A DNA stretch of 64,000 bases from JAGPUQ01 sp036961295 (GTDB lineage: Bacteria; Pseudomonadota; Gammaproteobacteria; Pseudomonadales; Porticoccaceae): contig JBALVX010000002.1 of NCBI GenBank assembly GCA_036961295.1, positions 248,001 through 312,000 on the forward strand. Direction: 5' to 3'. The notes under the pieces were generated by a model. That model was not told the origin of the DNA. It did not search any database and was given only the letters and a program-made list of their open reading frames with translations. Positions within the stretch are counted from its first letter, which is position 1; every line of letters begins with the position of its first letter. The position numbers and the translations under genes were made by a program. This document shows, in pieces, positions 18,044 to 26,167 of this stretch.

Positions 18044-18283
18044 GAAAAAGCTACGCTAGAACGCGCCACCAGCCTCGGCAGGATGCTGAGGGAGGGTGCT
18101 TTAGCCCCGCTAACTTCTAATTACCTCCTCCAGTGCTCCTCTAAGTAACGTCTGATAATCGTCATATAACCAATGTCTTCCAGGCAGACTCTTATTGCGC
18201 CACAACCTTATAATTAGGTTCGATCCCTCCGGCAACCATTCGCTATTCAAACTCGAAGTTCATCATAAGGCCGCAACGACTGG

Positions 18284-19060
18284 TTATTGACGAACCTCTA
18301 CCCCGCGCTCCGCCATATACTGTTTGGCATCCGAGATACTATATTCCTGAAAGTGAAAAATGCTGGCCGCGAGCACCGCGTCAGCTCCACCTTCCAGCAC
18401 ACCATCCACCAAATGTTGAAGACTACCCACCCCACCGGAAGCAATTACAGGCACGTTGACCGCATCGCTGATCGCGCGAGTTAGCGCCAGATCAAAGCCG
18501 TTTTTAGTGCCATCGCGATCCATGCTGGTAAGTAAAATTTCTCCCGCCCCCAAAGCCGCCATTTGCCTGACCCACTGTACCGCATCAATACCGGTAGACT
18601 TACGACCGCCGTGAGTGAATATCTCCCAGCGCGGCGTTTCTTCATCCTTACTCACCCGCTTGGCATCTATAGCGACCACGATGCACTGCGAGCCAAACTT
18701 TTCTGCCGCCTCGCGCACAAATTCCGGATTGTGAACCGCAGCGGAATTAATGGCGACCTTATCGGCTCCCGCGCGCAACAGGGCTTTAATATCAGCTAAG
18801 GTTTTTACACCGCCGCCAACCGTTAGGGGAATAAATACCTCTGCCGCCATACGCTCAACGGTTTGTAAAGTGGTATCGCGACCTTCGTGGGTAGCAGTAA
18901 TATCGAGAAAAGTAATTTCATCGGCACCTTCCTCGTTATAGCGTTTCGCAACCTCAACCGGATCACCCGCATCGCGAATATCCAAAAATTGCACGCCTTT
19001 AACGACTCGCCCCCCGTCCACGTCGAGACAGGGAATAATACGTTTTGCCAATGCGGACAT
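18284..19060 (-). CDS. hisF: Imidazole glycerol phosphate synthase cyclase subunit HisF
   Basis: TIM-barrel subunit that with HisH converts PRFAR and ammonia to imidazole glycerol phosphate and AICAR (histidine and purine pathways). The 258 residues fit. The catalytic Asp of IPCLDVDGGRVVKG (about 12-14) and the second Asp in VAIDAKR are present, as are the phosphate loops VGGGVKT and ASGGVGS. The other his genes are not in the window, so this is the end of an operon elsewhere or a separate unit. The retropepsin-like gene is 60 bp upstream on the same strand. Confidence 0.97.
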   Translation of the reverse strand: MSALAKRIIPCLDVDGGRVVKGVQFLDIRDAGDPVEVAKRYNEEGADEITFLDITATHEGRDTTLQTVERMAAEVFIPLTVGGGVKTLADIKALLRAGADKVAINSAAVHNPEFVREAAEKFGSQCIVVAIDAKRVSKDEETPRWEIFTHGGRKSTGIDAVQWVRQMAALGAGEILLTSMDRDGTKNGFDLALTRAISDAVNVPVIASGGVGSLQHLVDGVLEGGADAVLAASIFHFQEYSISDAKQYMAERGVEVRQ

Positions 19061-19120
19061 TGAAACAACCTCTCCACTAAATAAACTATAAAATACCGAA
19101 CAACCACTAAGTCTTAACTT

Positions 19121-19786
19121 TTATTTTTCCCGCAACACCATTACTCCGTTTTGCTCAGTCATTTCCACCTTGGCGAGAAAACTATTACCAAGCAAAATGA
19201 CCTCGGGATAATTACCTTCGATCACCGCAGCCGGAATATTGTAGTGAGTAATACCCCCCACTGAAACTTTATTGAGCATGACCTGATAGGTTTTCACCAT
19301 ACCTCCCGCCGTACTAGCCGCACCGCGATTTTTGCGCTCAAGCTTTAAACCCAGGCGTTTCGCGTGCCCGCTGTTCATCGCGATAGAGGACGCCCCGGTA
19401 TCAACCATAAAATCGAAGGGATAACCGTTAATCGCACCACTGCCAAAGTAGTGTCCGTAATCCCCTCGAACCAAATTCACTTCCGCCTGCTGTGCCTCGG
19501 AGAAATTCGAAGCAATGTGCTCAGACAAACCCAGGGTGTGGCGTTTTCCTTCGTGCTCCACCCGTGCGCCTTTACTACTACTTTTTAGTAGTTTTACCCC
19601 TTCTGGAGAGGTTTGCCCAACCCTGAGAAAATGTTGTTTGCCATCAATCTCTATCAGCGCCTGATTATCGAACAGGCCTACCACTCGGATATCGATAGCT
19701 AACGCAGACCAGGATAAGACCCCAGCACTAATGCCCACGCAAACTAGTAAGACTGTTGCGATTCGAGGCTTATTGATCATATTCAT
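19121..19786 (-). CDS. Retropepsin-like aspartic protease, TIGR02281 type
   Basis: Protein of 221 residues with one N-terminal hydrophobic segment (VLLVCVGISAGVLSWSALA, signal or anchor) and a single pepsin-like half domain in the C-terminal 120 residues. The catalytic motif is FMVDTGASSIAM (about 130-141). Clan AA proteases of this type act as homodimers, here most likely in the periplasm. The start codon is 1 bp from the pgpA stop, so the two are probably co-transcribed. Substrate unknown. Confidence 0.85.
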   Translation of the reverse strand: MNMINKPRIATVLLVCVGISAGVLSWSALAIDIRVVGLFDNQALIEIDGKQHFLRVGQTSPEGVKLLKSSSKGARVEHEGKRHTLGLSEHIASNFSEAQQAEVNLVRGDYGHYFGSGAINGYPFDFMVDTGASSIAMNSGHAKRLGLKLERKNRGAASTAGGMVKTYQVMLNKVSVGGITHYNIPAAVIEGNYPEVILLGNSFLAKVEMTEQNGVMVLREK

Positions 19787-19787
19787 A

Positions 19788-20333
19788 TCAAACTCCCATC
19801 CACCACCTTGCTACCAGCACCACGGTTTGCAGTACCGCTGCGGCAAACACTCCGGCGACCAAGTCATCGATCATAATTCCCAGGCCACCACCGCAATGTT
19901 TATCTAACCAGTTAATCGGCCAGGGTTTTACAATATCGAAAAACCGAAATAAAGCGAAACCCAGCAACCACCACAGCCACTGCGGCGGACAAAACAATAA
20001 GGTCAACCACAAGCCCGCGAATTCATCCCAAACGATGCCGCCGTGATCATGCACACCCAGGGCCTTTGCCGCGTAACCACAAATAAATACCCCGGCGACA
20101 ATTACCAGCGAGAGTAATAGTAGGTAAGCGGGTACAGACAGCATCGCTAGTAGGGGCATCAGCAATAACGCCAACAAGGACCCGGCTGTGCCCGGTGCTT
20201 TCGGCGCCAGACCACTTCCAAAACCAAAAGCCAGTAGTAATACTGGGTCGCGCAATACTTGCTGAACCTCGGATTTAAAAACCACGGGCTCTTCTGGCTC
20301 TGAGTTTACTTTAGGTAAATCGGACATCGGCAT
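19788..20333 (-). CDS. pgpA: Phosphatidylglycerophosphatase A
   Basis: Inner-membrane phosphatase that dephosphorylates phosphatidylglycerol phosphate to phosphatidylglycerol. The 181 residues match PgpA. Conserved motifs are GSGLAPKAPGTAGSL (about 38-52), HDHGGIVWDEFAGLW with the metal-binding Asp/Glu, and FRFFDIVKPWPINWLD, then IMIDDLVAG; four hydrophobic segments lie between. The thiL-pgpA pairing is conserved in gammaproteobacteria. The start could also be the second Met (MSDLPK). Confidence 0.95.
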   Translation of the reverse strand: MPMSDLPKVNSEPEEPVVFKSEVQQVLRDPVLLLAFGFGSGLAPKAPGTAGSLLALLLMPLLAMLSVPAYLLLLSLVIVAGVFICGYAAKALGVHDHGGIVWDEFAGLWLTLLFCPPQWLWWLLGFALFRFFDIVKPWPINWLDKHCGGGLGIMIDDLVAGVFAAAVLQTVVLVARWWMGV

Positions 20334-20336
20334 CTT

Positions 20337-20441
20337 CTTTTAAACATCGACATATTTTTTTAAACATTGGCATATTTTTTATGCATAGTCTTTAAACAGG
20401 ATTTCTAAACATAGCCTTTAAACATGAACCTTAAACATGAC
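20337..20441 (-). repeat. Degenerate TTTAAACAT repeats between thiL and pgpA
   Basis: The 110-bp spacer is built of repeats on the plus strand: two nearly identical 20-bp units (TTTTAAACAT then CGACATATTT or TGGCATATTT), then four shorter units of 11-15 bp with TAAACA(T/G). It is AT-rich and separates two genes that are usually adjacent, so the insertion looks like local expansion. Confidence 0.75.
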
Positions 20442-20443
20442 TG

Positions 20444-21538
20444 CTAAAAATGCGCGTAACCTGATCGTTCGAGGGTAACAGAATTCCCGGCAGCATCGAG
20501 GCATTGCACACCGGTTCCGGGAACCAGTTCGCCAATCTCGGTAATCTGGGGCAGCCCCCCTGCCCCGTCTTCAGCCTGCAACGCCGCTAACTGATCCAGC
20601 TTTTCAGGCGGTACGGTAAAACACAATTCATAATCGTCGCCGCCACTTAAGGCCCACTCGCGCATCTGTTCATCGCCAAAGTGTTTAACCGCCACCTCTG
20701 GCAAAGGTAAGCGCTGGCGGTGAATCACCGCGGCAACATCGCTTGCCTGTGCGATGTGCCCGAGATCCGCTACTAGCCCATCGGAAATATCAATCATCGC
20801 CGAGGCAATATGTCGCAAATGCTGCCCCAGCTGTACGCGAGGCTCGGGGCGCCAAAAAAAATCTTCCATTTTATTTTCAGCGGATAACCGGGTCGAAGTA
20901 TATTGAGTCGAGGCATGCTGGCTCGATGACTGCACCACCGATAACCCAGCCGTGCCCCGACCTAGCGACCCACTGACAAACACTTTATCACCCACGTTCG
21001 CACCACTGCGAGTCAGCGCGCCGCCTCTCCCTACGGCACCAAACATAGTAATCGTAATCACCAACGGGCCGCGCGTGGTATCGCCACCGGTGAGCACGCA
21101 AGAAAACTCATCGGCGGCAGCATGCAAACCCATGCTAAAACTCTGCAACCACTCCGTATCGGCCTTGGGTAAAGTCAGGGCCAACTGGAAGCAGCGCGGC
21201 TCCGCGCCCATGGCCGCGATATCGCTGACATTAACGCGCAAGGCACGCTGAGCAATGTCAGCACCGCGAGAACCGGCAGGAAAATGCACACCCTCGACAA
21301 GCGTATCCGTCGTCACCACCAGGTCTTCATGTTCAGAGGGTCGAAGTACTGCACAATCATCGCCAATGCCGAGCACAACACCGTGAAGGTTTTTTCCAGC
21401 GCCTTTTCCCGTGCTTCTGTCAGCATCGCGCGATCTTAGAAAATAATCGCGGATTAGGGAAAACTCGTCCTGAGGCTGTTGATCTTGAGACATGAGATCC
21501 TGAGGCTTTTGATTCTGAGACATCTGATCCTGAGGCAT
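20444..21538 (-). CDS. thiL: Thiamine-monophosphate kinase
   Basis: Phosphorylates thiamine monophosphate to thiamine diphosphate, the last step of TPP synthesis. The core starts at DEFSLIRDYF, followed by GIGDDCAVL (Mg/ATP-binding), TTDTLVEGVHF, VNVSDIAAMGA, GGDTTRGP and MIDISDGL. All are AIR-synthase-like ThiL motifs. The 364-residue product has about 20 extra N-terminal residues encoded by a 30-bp tandem repeat that contains three possible ATG starts (21538, 21523, 21493). The last two each have AGGA 6 nt upstream, so the functional start is uncertain. It also contains a Ser/Thr/Gln-rich insert (QSSSQHASTQYTSTRLS). Confidence 0.95.
   Translation of the reverse strand: MPQDQMSQNQKPQDLMSQDQQPQDEFSLIRDYFLRSRDADRSTGKGAGKNLHGVVLGIGDDCAVLRPSEHEDLVVTTDTLVEGVHFPAGSRGADIAQRALRVNVSDIAAMGAEPRCFQLALTLPKADTEWLQSFSMGLHAAADEFSCVLTGGDTTRGPLVITITMFGAVGRGGALTRSGANVGDKVFVSGSLGRGTAGLSVVQSSSQHASTQYTSTRLSAENKMEDFFWRPEPRVQLGQHLRHIASAMIDISDGLVADLGHIAQASDVAAVIHRQRLPLPEVAVKHFGDEQMREWALSGGDDYELCFTVPPEKLDQLAALQAEDGAGGLPQITEIGELVPGTGVQCLDAAGNSVTLERSGYAHF
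21464..21535 (-). repeat. 30-bp tandem repeat carrying a duplicated ribosome-binding site and ATG at the thiL start
   Basis: On the minus strand, two 30-bp units (21506-21535 and 21476-21505) and a 12-bp partial (21464-21475) each begin with CCTCAGGA. Each full unit then gives ATC-N2-ATG-TCTCA, so the AGGA plus ATG initiation module is present twice in frame. The encoded protein repeat is roughly MSQ(N/D)Q(K/Q)PQD. Confidence 0.85.
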
Positions 21539-21556
21539 AAGGCTACGATTTAAACC

Positions 21557-21997
21557 TTAGCGACGCCCGGCGGCGATCTCTACCTGCCGACTATCCATTG
21601 CGACTTTATCGAGCACGCCGTTGATGTATTTATAAGAATCGGTGGGGCCAAAAGTTTTAGCCAGGTTGACGGCTTCGTTAATCGCTACCTTGTAGGGCAC
21701 ATCTATGCGATGTAAAAGCTCGTAGGCACCCATGCGCAGCAAGGCTTTGGATACCGGATCCAAACCATCCTGATTGCGATCCAGATAGGGTTGGTAGGCC
21801 GCATCGAGGGTATCGACCGCGGCAGGAATGCCATGCAATAGCTCGCGAAAAAAATCTACATCGACTTTTTTCATATTACTATCGGCAAAAAACTGAGTTT
21901 CGATTTCGTTTATATTTTCGTCAGAGATTTGCCATTGGTACAAAGCTTGAACCAACAAGTGCCGGGCTTTCTTTCTGGTTGAGGGCAATACTGCCAC
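21557..21997 (-). CDS. nusB: Transcription antitermination factor NusB
   Basis: All-helical RNA-binding protein that with NusE (S10) binds boxA in rRNA leaders for antitermination. The 146 residues match. The N terminus has KKARHLLVQALYQWQ and the C-terminal half has ALLRMGAYELLHRIDVPYKVAINEAVNLAKTFG and YKFINGVLDK-like YKYINGVLDKVA, the family signature. Position between ribH and thiL is the standard gammaproteobacterial order. Confidence 0.97.
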   Translation of the reverse strand: MAVLPSTRKKARHLLVQALYQWQISDENINEIETQFFADSNMKKVDVDFFRELLHGIPAAVDTLDAAYQPYLDRNQDGLDPVSKALLRMGAYELLHRIDVPYKVAINEAVNLAKTFGPTDSYKYINGVLDKVAMDSRQVEIAAGRR

Positions 21998-22053
21998 ACC
22001 TTACCTCACTATTTTGAGTTGAAATACACTTGTAAAAATACATCAAATCCATC

Positions 22054-22090
22054 GAAGCTATTAAAACTATTAAAGCTATCAATAGCTAAG
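22054..22090 (-). repeat. 9-bp tandem repeats in the ribH-nusB spacer
   Basis: Four degenerate units of the type AAAGCTATT (GAAGCTATT, AAAACTATT, AAAGCTATC, AATAGCTAAG) lie in the 110-bp gap between ribH and nusB. Confidence 0.6.
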
Positions 22091-22107
22091 CAAACTATTT
22101 TCCCAGC

Positions 22108-22578
22108 TTAAATTTTCTTTAGCAGGGATACCATTTCTAGAGCCGTTAATGCCGCCTCTTCACCTTTATTCTCTTCGTTGTCGCCGGAGCGATCCTGCGC
22201 CTGTTTTAAATCATCGGTAGTCAGCAAGCCGAAAGCAATCGGTAAACCCGTGGTCAAAGCCACATCGCCAATGCCACGCGTGGTTTCGGCGCACACATAC
22301 TCAAAGTGAGGGGTGCCGCCGCGAATCACGCAGCCTAAGGTGATCACCGCATCCACTTTTCCGGTTAGCGCAATTTTATTGGCTGCCAGTGGCAACTCAA
22401 AGGCTCCGGGTACTCGATAGACCTGAACAGCGTTTTCCGAAACGCCGTGGCGCGTTAATGCGCGCAAAGCGCCCGCTAATAAATTTTCGGTAATGTCGCT
22501 ATTCCAACGCGCCACCACAATGGCAAACCGCGCATCTTCCGCATCGAAACTACCTTCAACAGGTCGAAACTCACTCAT
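22108..22578 (-). CDS. ribH: 6,7-dimethyl-8-ribityllumazine synthase
   Basis: Penultimate enzyme of riboflavin synthesis; condenses 5-amino-6-ribitylaminouracil with dihydroxybutanone phosphate. The 156 residues match. Visible motifs are ARWNSDITENLL, VPGAFELPLAA, GCVIRGGTPHFEYVC (catalytic His and phosphate-binding region) and GLLTTDD. It lies 26 bp after ribBX on the same strand, within the ribD-ribE-ribBX-ribH-nusB-thiL run. Confidence 0.97.
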   Translation of the reverse strand: MSEFRPVEGSFDAEDARFAIVVARWNSDITENLLAGALRALTRHGVSENAVQVYRVPGAFELPLAANKIALTGKVDAVITLGCVIRGGTPHFEYVCAETTRGIGDVALTTGLPIAFGLLTTDDLKQAQDRSGDNEENKGEEAALTALEMVSLLKKI

Positions 22579-22604
22579 GCTCTTAACTCTCTTTAAAACA
22601 AAAA

Positions 22605-23717
22605 CTACTCAGTGCAATCCACATACTCGACTAATTCCAAATCAAAACCGGAAATCGCATTGAAACGGAAGGGTGCACTCATCACCCGAATCTTTTTCGC
22701 ACCCAGGTCTTTCAGGATTTGCGAACCGGCACCAATTTGCAGATACACAGTTTCGGAAGCACGAATCGCTTTTTCCTGCCGGGTTAATAGCTGCTCCAAT
22801 TCCTGCTCGACCATTTCAGCCGTTTGCTGCTGAAGAATAACCACGATAATGCCCAGTCCCTCTTCCTCAATTTTCGCCATGGCTTTATGGATAGTCCAAC
22901 TTTTGTGGGGACCATTAGGCTCTACGCTGAAGATATCTCGCACACAGGTCGGCAAATGCACACGCACCGGAATTGCCTTATCACCACTAACCTCACCTTT
23001 CACCAGAGCAAAGTGTGTTTGTTGTCGCGTTGTATCGAGGTAGGTATATAATTTAAATTCGCCGTAGGGGGTTTGAATTTCACGCTCTTTCAAACGCTCC
23101 ACCGTCTGCTCGTTGAGCATGCGGTAGTGAATCAAATCGGCGATGGTGCCAATTTTCAAATTGTGTTTTTCGGCAAATACTTCCAAATCTGGACGGCGTG
23201 CCATGGTGCCGTCATCGTTCATAATTTCAACAATCACTGCTGCGGGTTCTGCACCCGCCATGCGCGCCAGATCGCAACCGGCTTCGGTATGCCCTGCGCG
23301 GCTTAACACGCCACCGGGCTGAGCTTTAAGAGGAAAAATATGCCCCGGCTGAACAATGTCTTCGGGGGCAGCACCTTTAGAAACTGCCGCCAGCACCGTT
23401 GCGGCTCGATCCGCTGCCGAAATACCGGTGGTAACACCCTCTGCCGCTTCGATAGACAAGGTAAAGTTGGTGCCGTGACTAGAAGCATTGGCATCTACCA
23501 TTAGGGGTAAAGCCAGCTGTCGGCAACGCTGCTCGGTAAGCGTTAAACAAATTAATCCACGAGCGTGCATGGCCATAAAATTAATATCGGCGGCAGTGAC
23601 TTTTTCTGCCACCATCACCAGGTCACCTTCGTTTTCCCGATCCTCGTCATCCATTAAAATAACCATACGCCCCTGGCGCAGGTCTTCGATAATTTCTTCG
23701 ACGCTATTTAATGTCAT
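22605..23717 (-). CDS. ribBX: 3,4-dihydroxy-2-butanone 4-phosphate synthase fused to an inactive GTP cyclohydrolase II-like domain (RibBX type)
   Basis: Residues 1 to about 200 are a complete DHBP synthase (RibB) with the acidic loop DDEDRENEGDL, HARGLICL, HGTNFTLS and HTEAGCDLARM. Residues about 205-370 have the GTP cyclohydrolase II fold, but the zinc ligands are missing: where RibA has a Cys with a CxC pair, this protein reads HLPTCVRDIFS, and the arginine/tyrosine active-site motifs are poorly kept. This matches the RibBX variant described in Proteobacteria, in which only RibB is active. A separate ribA would therefore be needed outside the window. Confidence 0.9.
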   Translation of the reverse strand: MTLNSVEEIIEDLRQGRMVILMDDEDRENEGDLVMVAEKVTAADINFMAMHARGLICLTLTEQRCRQLALPLMVDANASSHGTNFTLSIEAAEGVTTGISAADRAATVLAAVSKGAAPEDIVQPGHIFPLKAQPGGVLSRAGHTEAGCDLARMAGAEPAAVIVEIMNDDGTMARRPDLEVFAEKHNLKIGTIADLIHYRMLNEQTVERLKEREIQTPYGEFKLYTYLDTTRQQTHFALVKGEVSGDKAIPVRVHLPTCVRDIFSVEPNGPHKSWTIHKAMAKIEEEGLGIIVVILQQQTAEMVEQELEQLLTRQEKAIRASETVYLQIGAGSQILKDLGAKKIRVMSAPFRFNAISGFDLELVEYVDCTE

Positions 23718-23727
23718 TACTATTTTC

Positions 23728-24360
23728 CTAAACCTGAATATCTAAATTTTGCCGAGGATCAGCTGCCTTATCACCGAGCAATAAGCGCTCAAGGTAGCGA
23801 GCGATCACATCGACTTCTAAATTCACTTCGGTGCCCGCTTGATAATCACCCATAATAGTGTGCGCAATGGTATGGGGCACGATGTTCACTTCAAACTCAT
23901 CACCTTCGACAACGTTGACGGTAAGGCTAGTGCCGTCGATGGTAATTGAGCCTTTGTGGGCAATGTATTTGGCCAGAGCTATCGGCACTTTAAGACGAAA
24001 ACGTTCCGAGCGAGCATCCGTCTCGCGGGTGGCCACAGTACCCACGCCGTCCACATGACCCGAAACTATATGGCCACCGAGGCGCGCGGAAAGCGACAAC
24101 GCTTTTTCGAGATTCACTCGCTGCCCACTAGCCCAGGCACCCACCGCCGTACTATTAATGGTTTCCATGGATACATCGGCGACAAAACCATCGCCCGGTA
24201 ATTCAACTACGGTTAAACACACGCCATTCACTGCAATGCTGTCACCCAATTGCACGTCATCGAGATCGAGCGTACCGGTATTAATCGACAGTCGTAAATC
24301 ACCACCGCGTTGCTGCGCACCATTAATGGTACCAATGGACTCGATAATACCGGTAAACAT
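23728..24360 (-). CDS. ribE: Riboflavin synthase alpha chain
   Basis: Dismutates two molecules of 6,7-dimethyl-8-ribityllumazine to riboflavin. The 210-residue protein has the two homologous lumazine-binding barrels. It starts with the canonical MFTGIIESIGTI; GVCLTVVELPG and GHIVSGHVDGVGTV lie in the first and at the junction with the second barrel, and GSITIDGTSLTVNVV in the second. Its ATG overlaps the ribD stop (TAATG at 24358-24362), implying translational coupling; ribBX follows after 10 bp. Confidence 0.97.
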   Translation of the reverse strand: MFTGIIESIGTINGAQQRGGDLRLSINTGTLDLDDVQLGDSIAVNGVCLTVVELPGDGFVADVSMETINSTAVGAWASGQRVNLEKALSLSARLGGHIVSGHVDGVGTVATRETDARSERFRLKVPIALAKYIAHKGSITIDGTSLTVNVVEGDEFEVNIVPHTIAHTIMGDYQAGTEVNLEVDVIARYLERLLLGDKAADPRQNLDIQV

Positions 24361-25520
24361 TAATGCGGCTCCGTTAATGGTAATGACGATAGCGACGGCG
24401 ATGCGGTAATTCGGTAATCCGAGCCCACCGCGCGAATATCGCTAATGTTTAATTCCAGCGCTTCAGCCATGGTGGTGAAGGGCAGCGCCGCCATGGGCAT
24501 ACCATCGCTGCCCATTAATTTCGCCGCCATATAAATCACGATTTCATCCACCAACTGCTGCTGTAAAAATACCCCGGCCAATTTAGCGCCCGCTTCTATC
24601 AGCACTTCGTTGCACTCTCTTTCCGCCAGCGCCAACAACAATTTGTGTAAATCTACTTTGCCGTCTGCATTTGGCAAGGAACACACTTCCACAGTATCTA
24701 ACTTTCTTTCTGCACAAATATTTTCTATCTGCGCTTTTTCAAGCGCCGTCGCGACCATAACCGGCCCCGGCAACTGAACAATATTTAAATCGCACGTCGT
24801 GCGAAATTTACTATCGACAATGACTCGCAAGGGCTGACGCGCCGTAATCTCGGCTTTCGTCTCCAGGCTGCCATCAAAATCCAAGTCTGCTTCTCGCACC
24901 GTCATCGAGGGGTTATCTCGAATCACGGTGCCAATACCCGTAACAATGGCACAACTTTGTGCGCGCAAGCGCTGCACATCGCGCCGTGCGGCAGGCCCGG
25001 TAATCCACTGGCTTTCGCCACTGGCCATCGCCGAACGACCATCGAGGCTCGCGGCCATCTTCAAGGTCACTCGCGGCAAACCGGTTTTACTACGTTTAAC
25101 AAAACCGGGGTTTACCGCCAACGCCTCGGCTTCTAACAGCGGCCCGCTTACTGCAATACCGGCCGCTTGTAACTGAGCAATACCGCCAGACGCAATCACG
25201 TGAGGGTCGGCCAGACCATAAACCACGCGCGCGATACCGGCTGTTATTAAAGCTCCCGTGCAAGGCGGTGTACGGCCTTGATGACTACAGGGTTCCAGAG
25301 ACACATAGGCAGTCGCGCCTAGCGATAATTCTCCCGCTTGCGCCAGGGCATTAACCTCGGCGTGGGCTTCGCCAGCGCGGTGATGCCAACCTTCGCCAAC
25401 TACCGCGCCGTCGTTCACGATCACACAACCAACCCGGGGATTAGGCCGCGCGGTATACCAGCCCTGTTTCGCCAACTGAATAGCGCGGGCCATGTACTGG
25501 GCATCCGTTGTACCCGTCAT
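24360..25520 (-). CDS. ribD: Bifunctional riboflavin deaminase-reductase RibD
   Basis: The N-terminal zinc deaminase (about 1-145) carries HAEVNAL and PCSHQGRTPPC, the ligands for zinc; the C-terminal reductase (about 150-375) carries LKMAASLDGRSAMASGESQWIT and the NADPH-binding region. Together they convert the GTP cyclohydrolase II product to 5-amino-6-ribitylaminouracil phosphate. The 386 residues match the family. It is the first rib gene of the run and lies 57 bp downstream of nrdR; no FMN riboswitch is visible before it. Confidence 0.97.
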   Translation of the reverse strand: MTGTTDAQYMARAIQLAKQGWYTARPNPRVGCVIVNDGAVVGEGWHHRAGEAHAEVNALAQAGELSLGATAYVSLEPCSHQGRTPPCTGALITAGIARVVYGLADPHVIASGGIAQLQAAGIAVSGPLLEAEALAVNPGFVKRSKTGLPRVTLKMAASLDGRSAMASGESQWITGPAARRDVQRLRAQSCAIVTGIGTVIRDNPSMTVREADLDFDGSLETKAEITARQPLRVIVDSKFRTTCDLNIVQLPGPVMVATALEKAQIENICAERKLDTVEVCSLPNADGKVDLHKLLLALAERECNEVLIEAGAKLAGVFLQQQLVDEIVIYMAAKLMGSDGMPMAALPFTTMAEALELNISDIRAVGSDYRITASPSLSSLPLTEPH

Positions 25521-25577
25521 ACTATTAATTCCGCTTCGCTGTTCATCGCTGCTCGTCGTTTAGTCTCCGGTTACTCA

Positions 25578-26057
25578 TCACTTAAGTAGTGAATTACCCG
25601 GCTCAATTTCCTGCTCCAGACGATCCAGCTCAGCGCGAAATTCGCTCAAATCCTGAAAACTACGGTACACCGAAGCAAAGCGAATAAACGCAATATCATC
25701 GAGCTTAAGTAATTGATGCATCACCTTTTCACCCACTGCAAGGGCGGCAATTTCACGCTCTCCGGTGCTCTGTAGCTCGCGCTTAATCGCACTAATCGCC
25801 GCCTCCACCGCTTCCACACTGACCGGACGCTTTTGCAAAGCACGGTTCATACCGGCGCGGAGTTTTTGCTCATCGAAAGGCTGACGAGAATCATCGCGCT
25901 TAATCACCCGTGGCATCAACAGTTCCGCCACCTCGAAGGTGGTAAAACGATCTTTACAGGACGCGCATTCACGCCGACGACGAATCTGATCACCATTGGC
26001 AACCAGACGAGAATCAATCACCCGAGTGTCATCAGCGCCGCAGAAGGGACAGTGCAT
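25578..26057 (-). CDS. nrdR: Transcriptional repressor NrdR
   Basis: Zinc-ribbon/ATP-cone repressor of ribonucleotide reductase genes, responding to dATP/ATP. It starts at MHCPFCGADDTRVIDSR with the first zinc CxxC, and RRRRECASCKDRFTTFE gives the second; VIKRDDSRQPFD starts the ATP cone. I start at 26057 to give the canonical MHCPFC N terminus (159 residues) with an AAGGTGG ribosome-binding site upstream; a start 4 codons earlier is open. Placed between glyA and ribD as in many gammaproteobacteria. Confidence 0.96.
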   Translation of the reverse strand: MHCPFCGADDTRVIDSRLVANGDQIRRRRECASCKDRFTTFEVAELLMPRVIKRDDSRQPFDEQKLRAGMNRALQKRPVSVEAVEAAISAIKRELQSTGEREIAALAVGEKVMHQLLKLDDIAFIRFASVYRSFQDLSEFRAELDRLEQEIEPGNSLLK

Positions 26058-26167
26058 ATACGCAACCACCTTGATAAAAGCGATATTCTAACACGGCGAT
26101 CCGCTATTCAAGAGCGTCCGAGCAAGGTGTTTAGGCCAGGCTAATACTAGTCTCTACCAAAGAGCCC

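Noticed and set aside
25521..26167. FMN riboswitch before the rib genes
   Set aside because: No AGGGCAGGGTGAAATTCCC-like or other RFN elements are visible upstream of ribD or nrdR.
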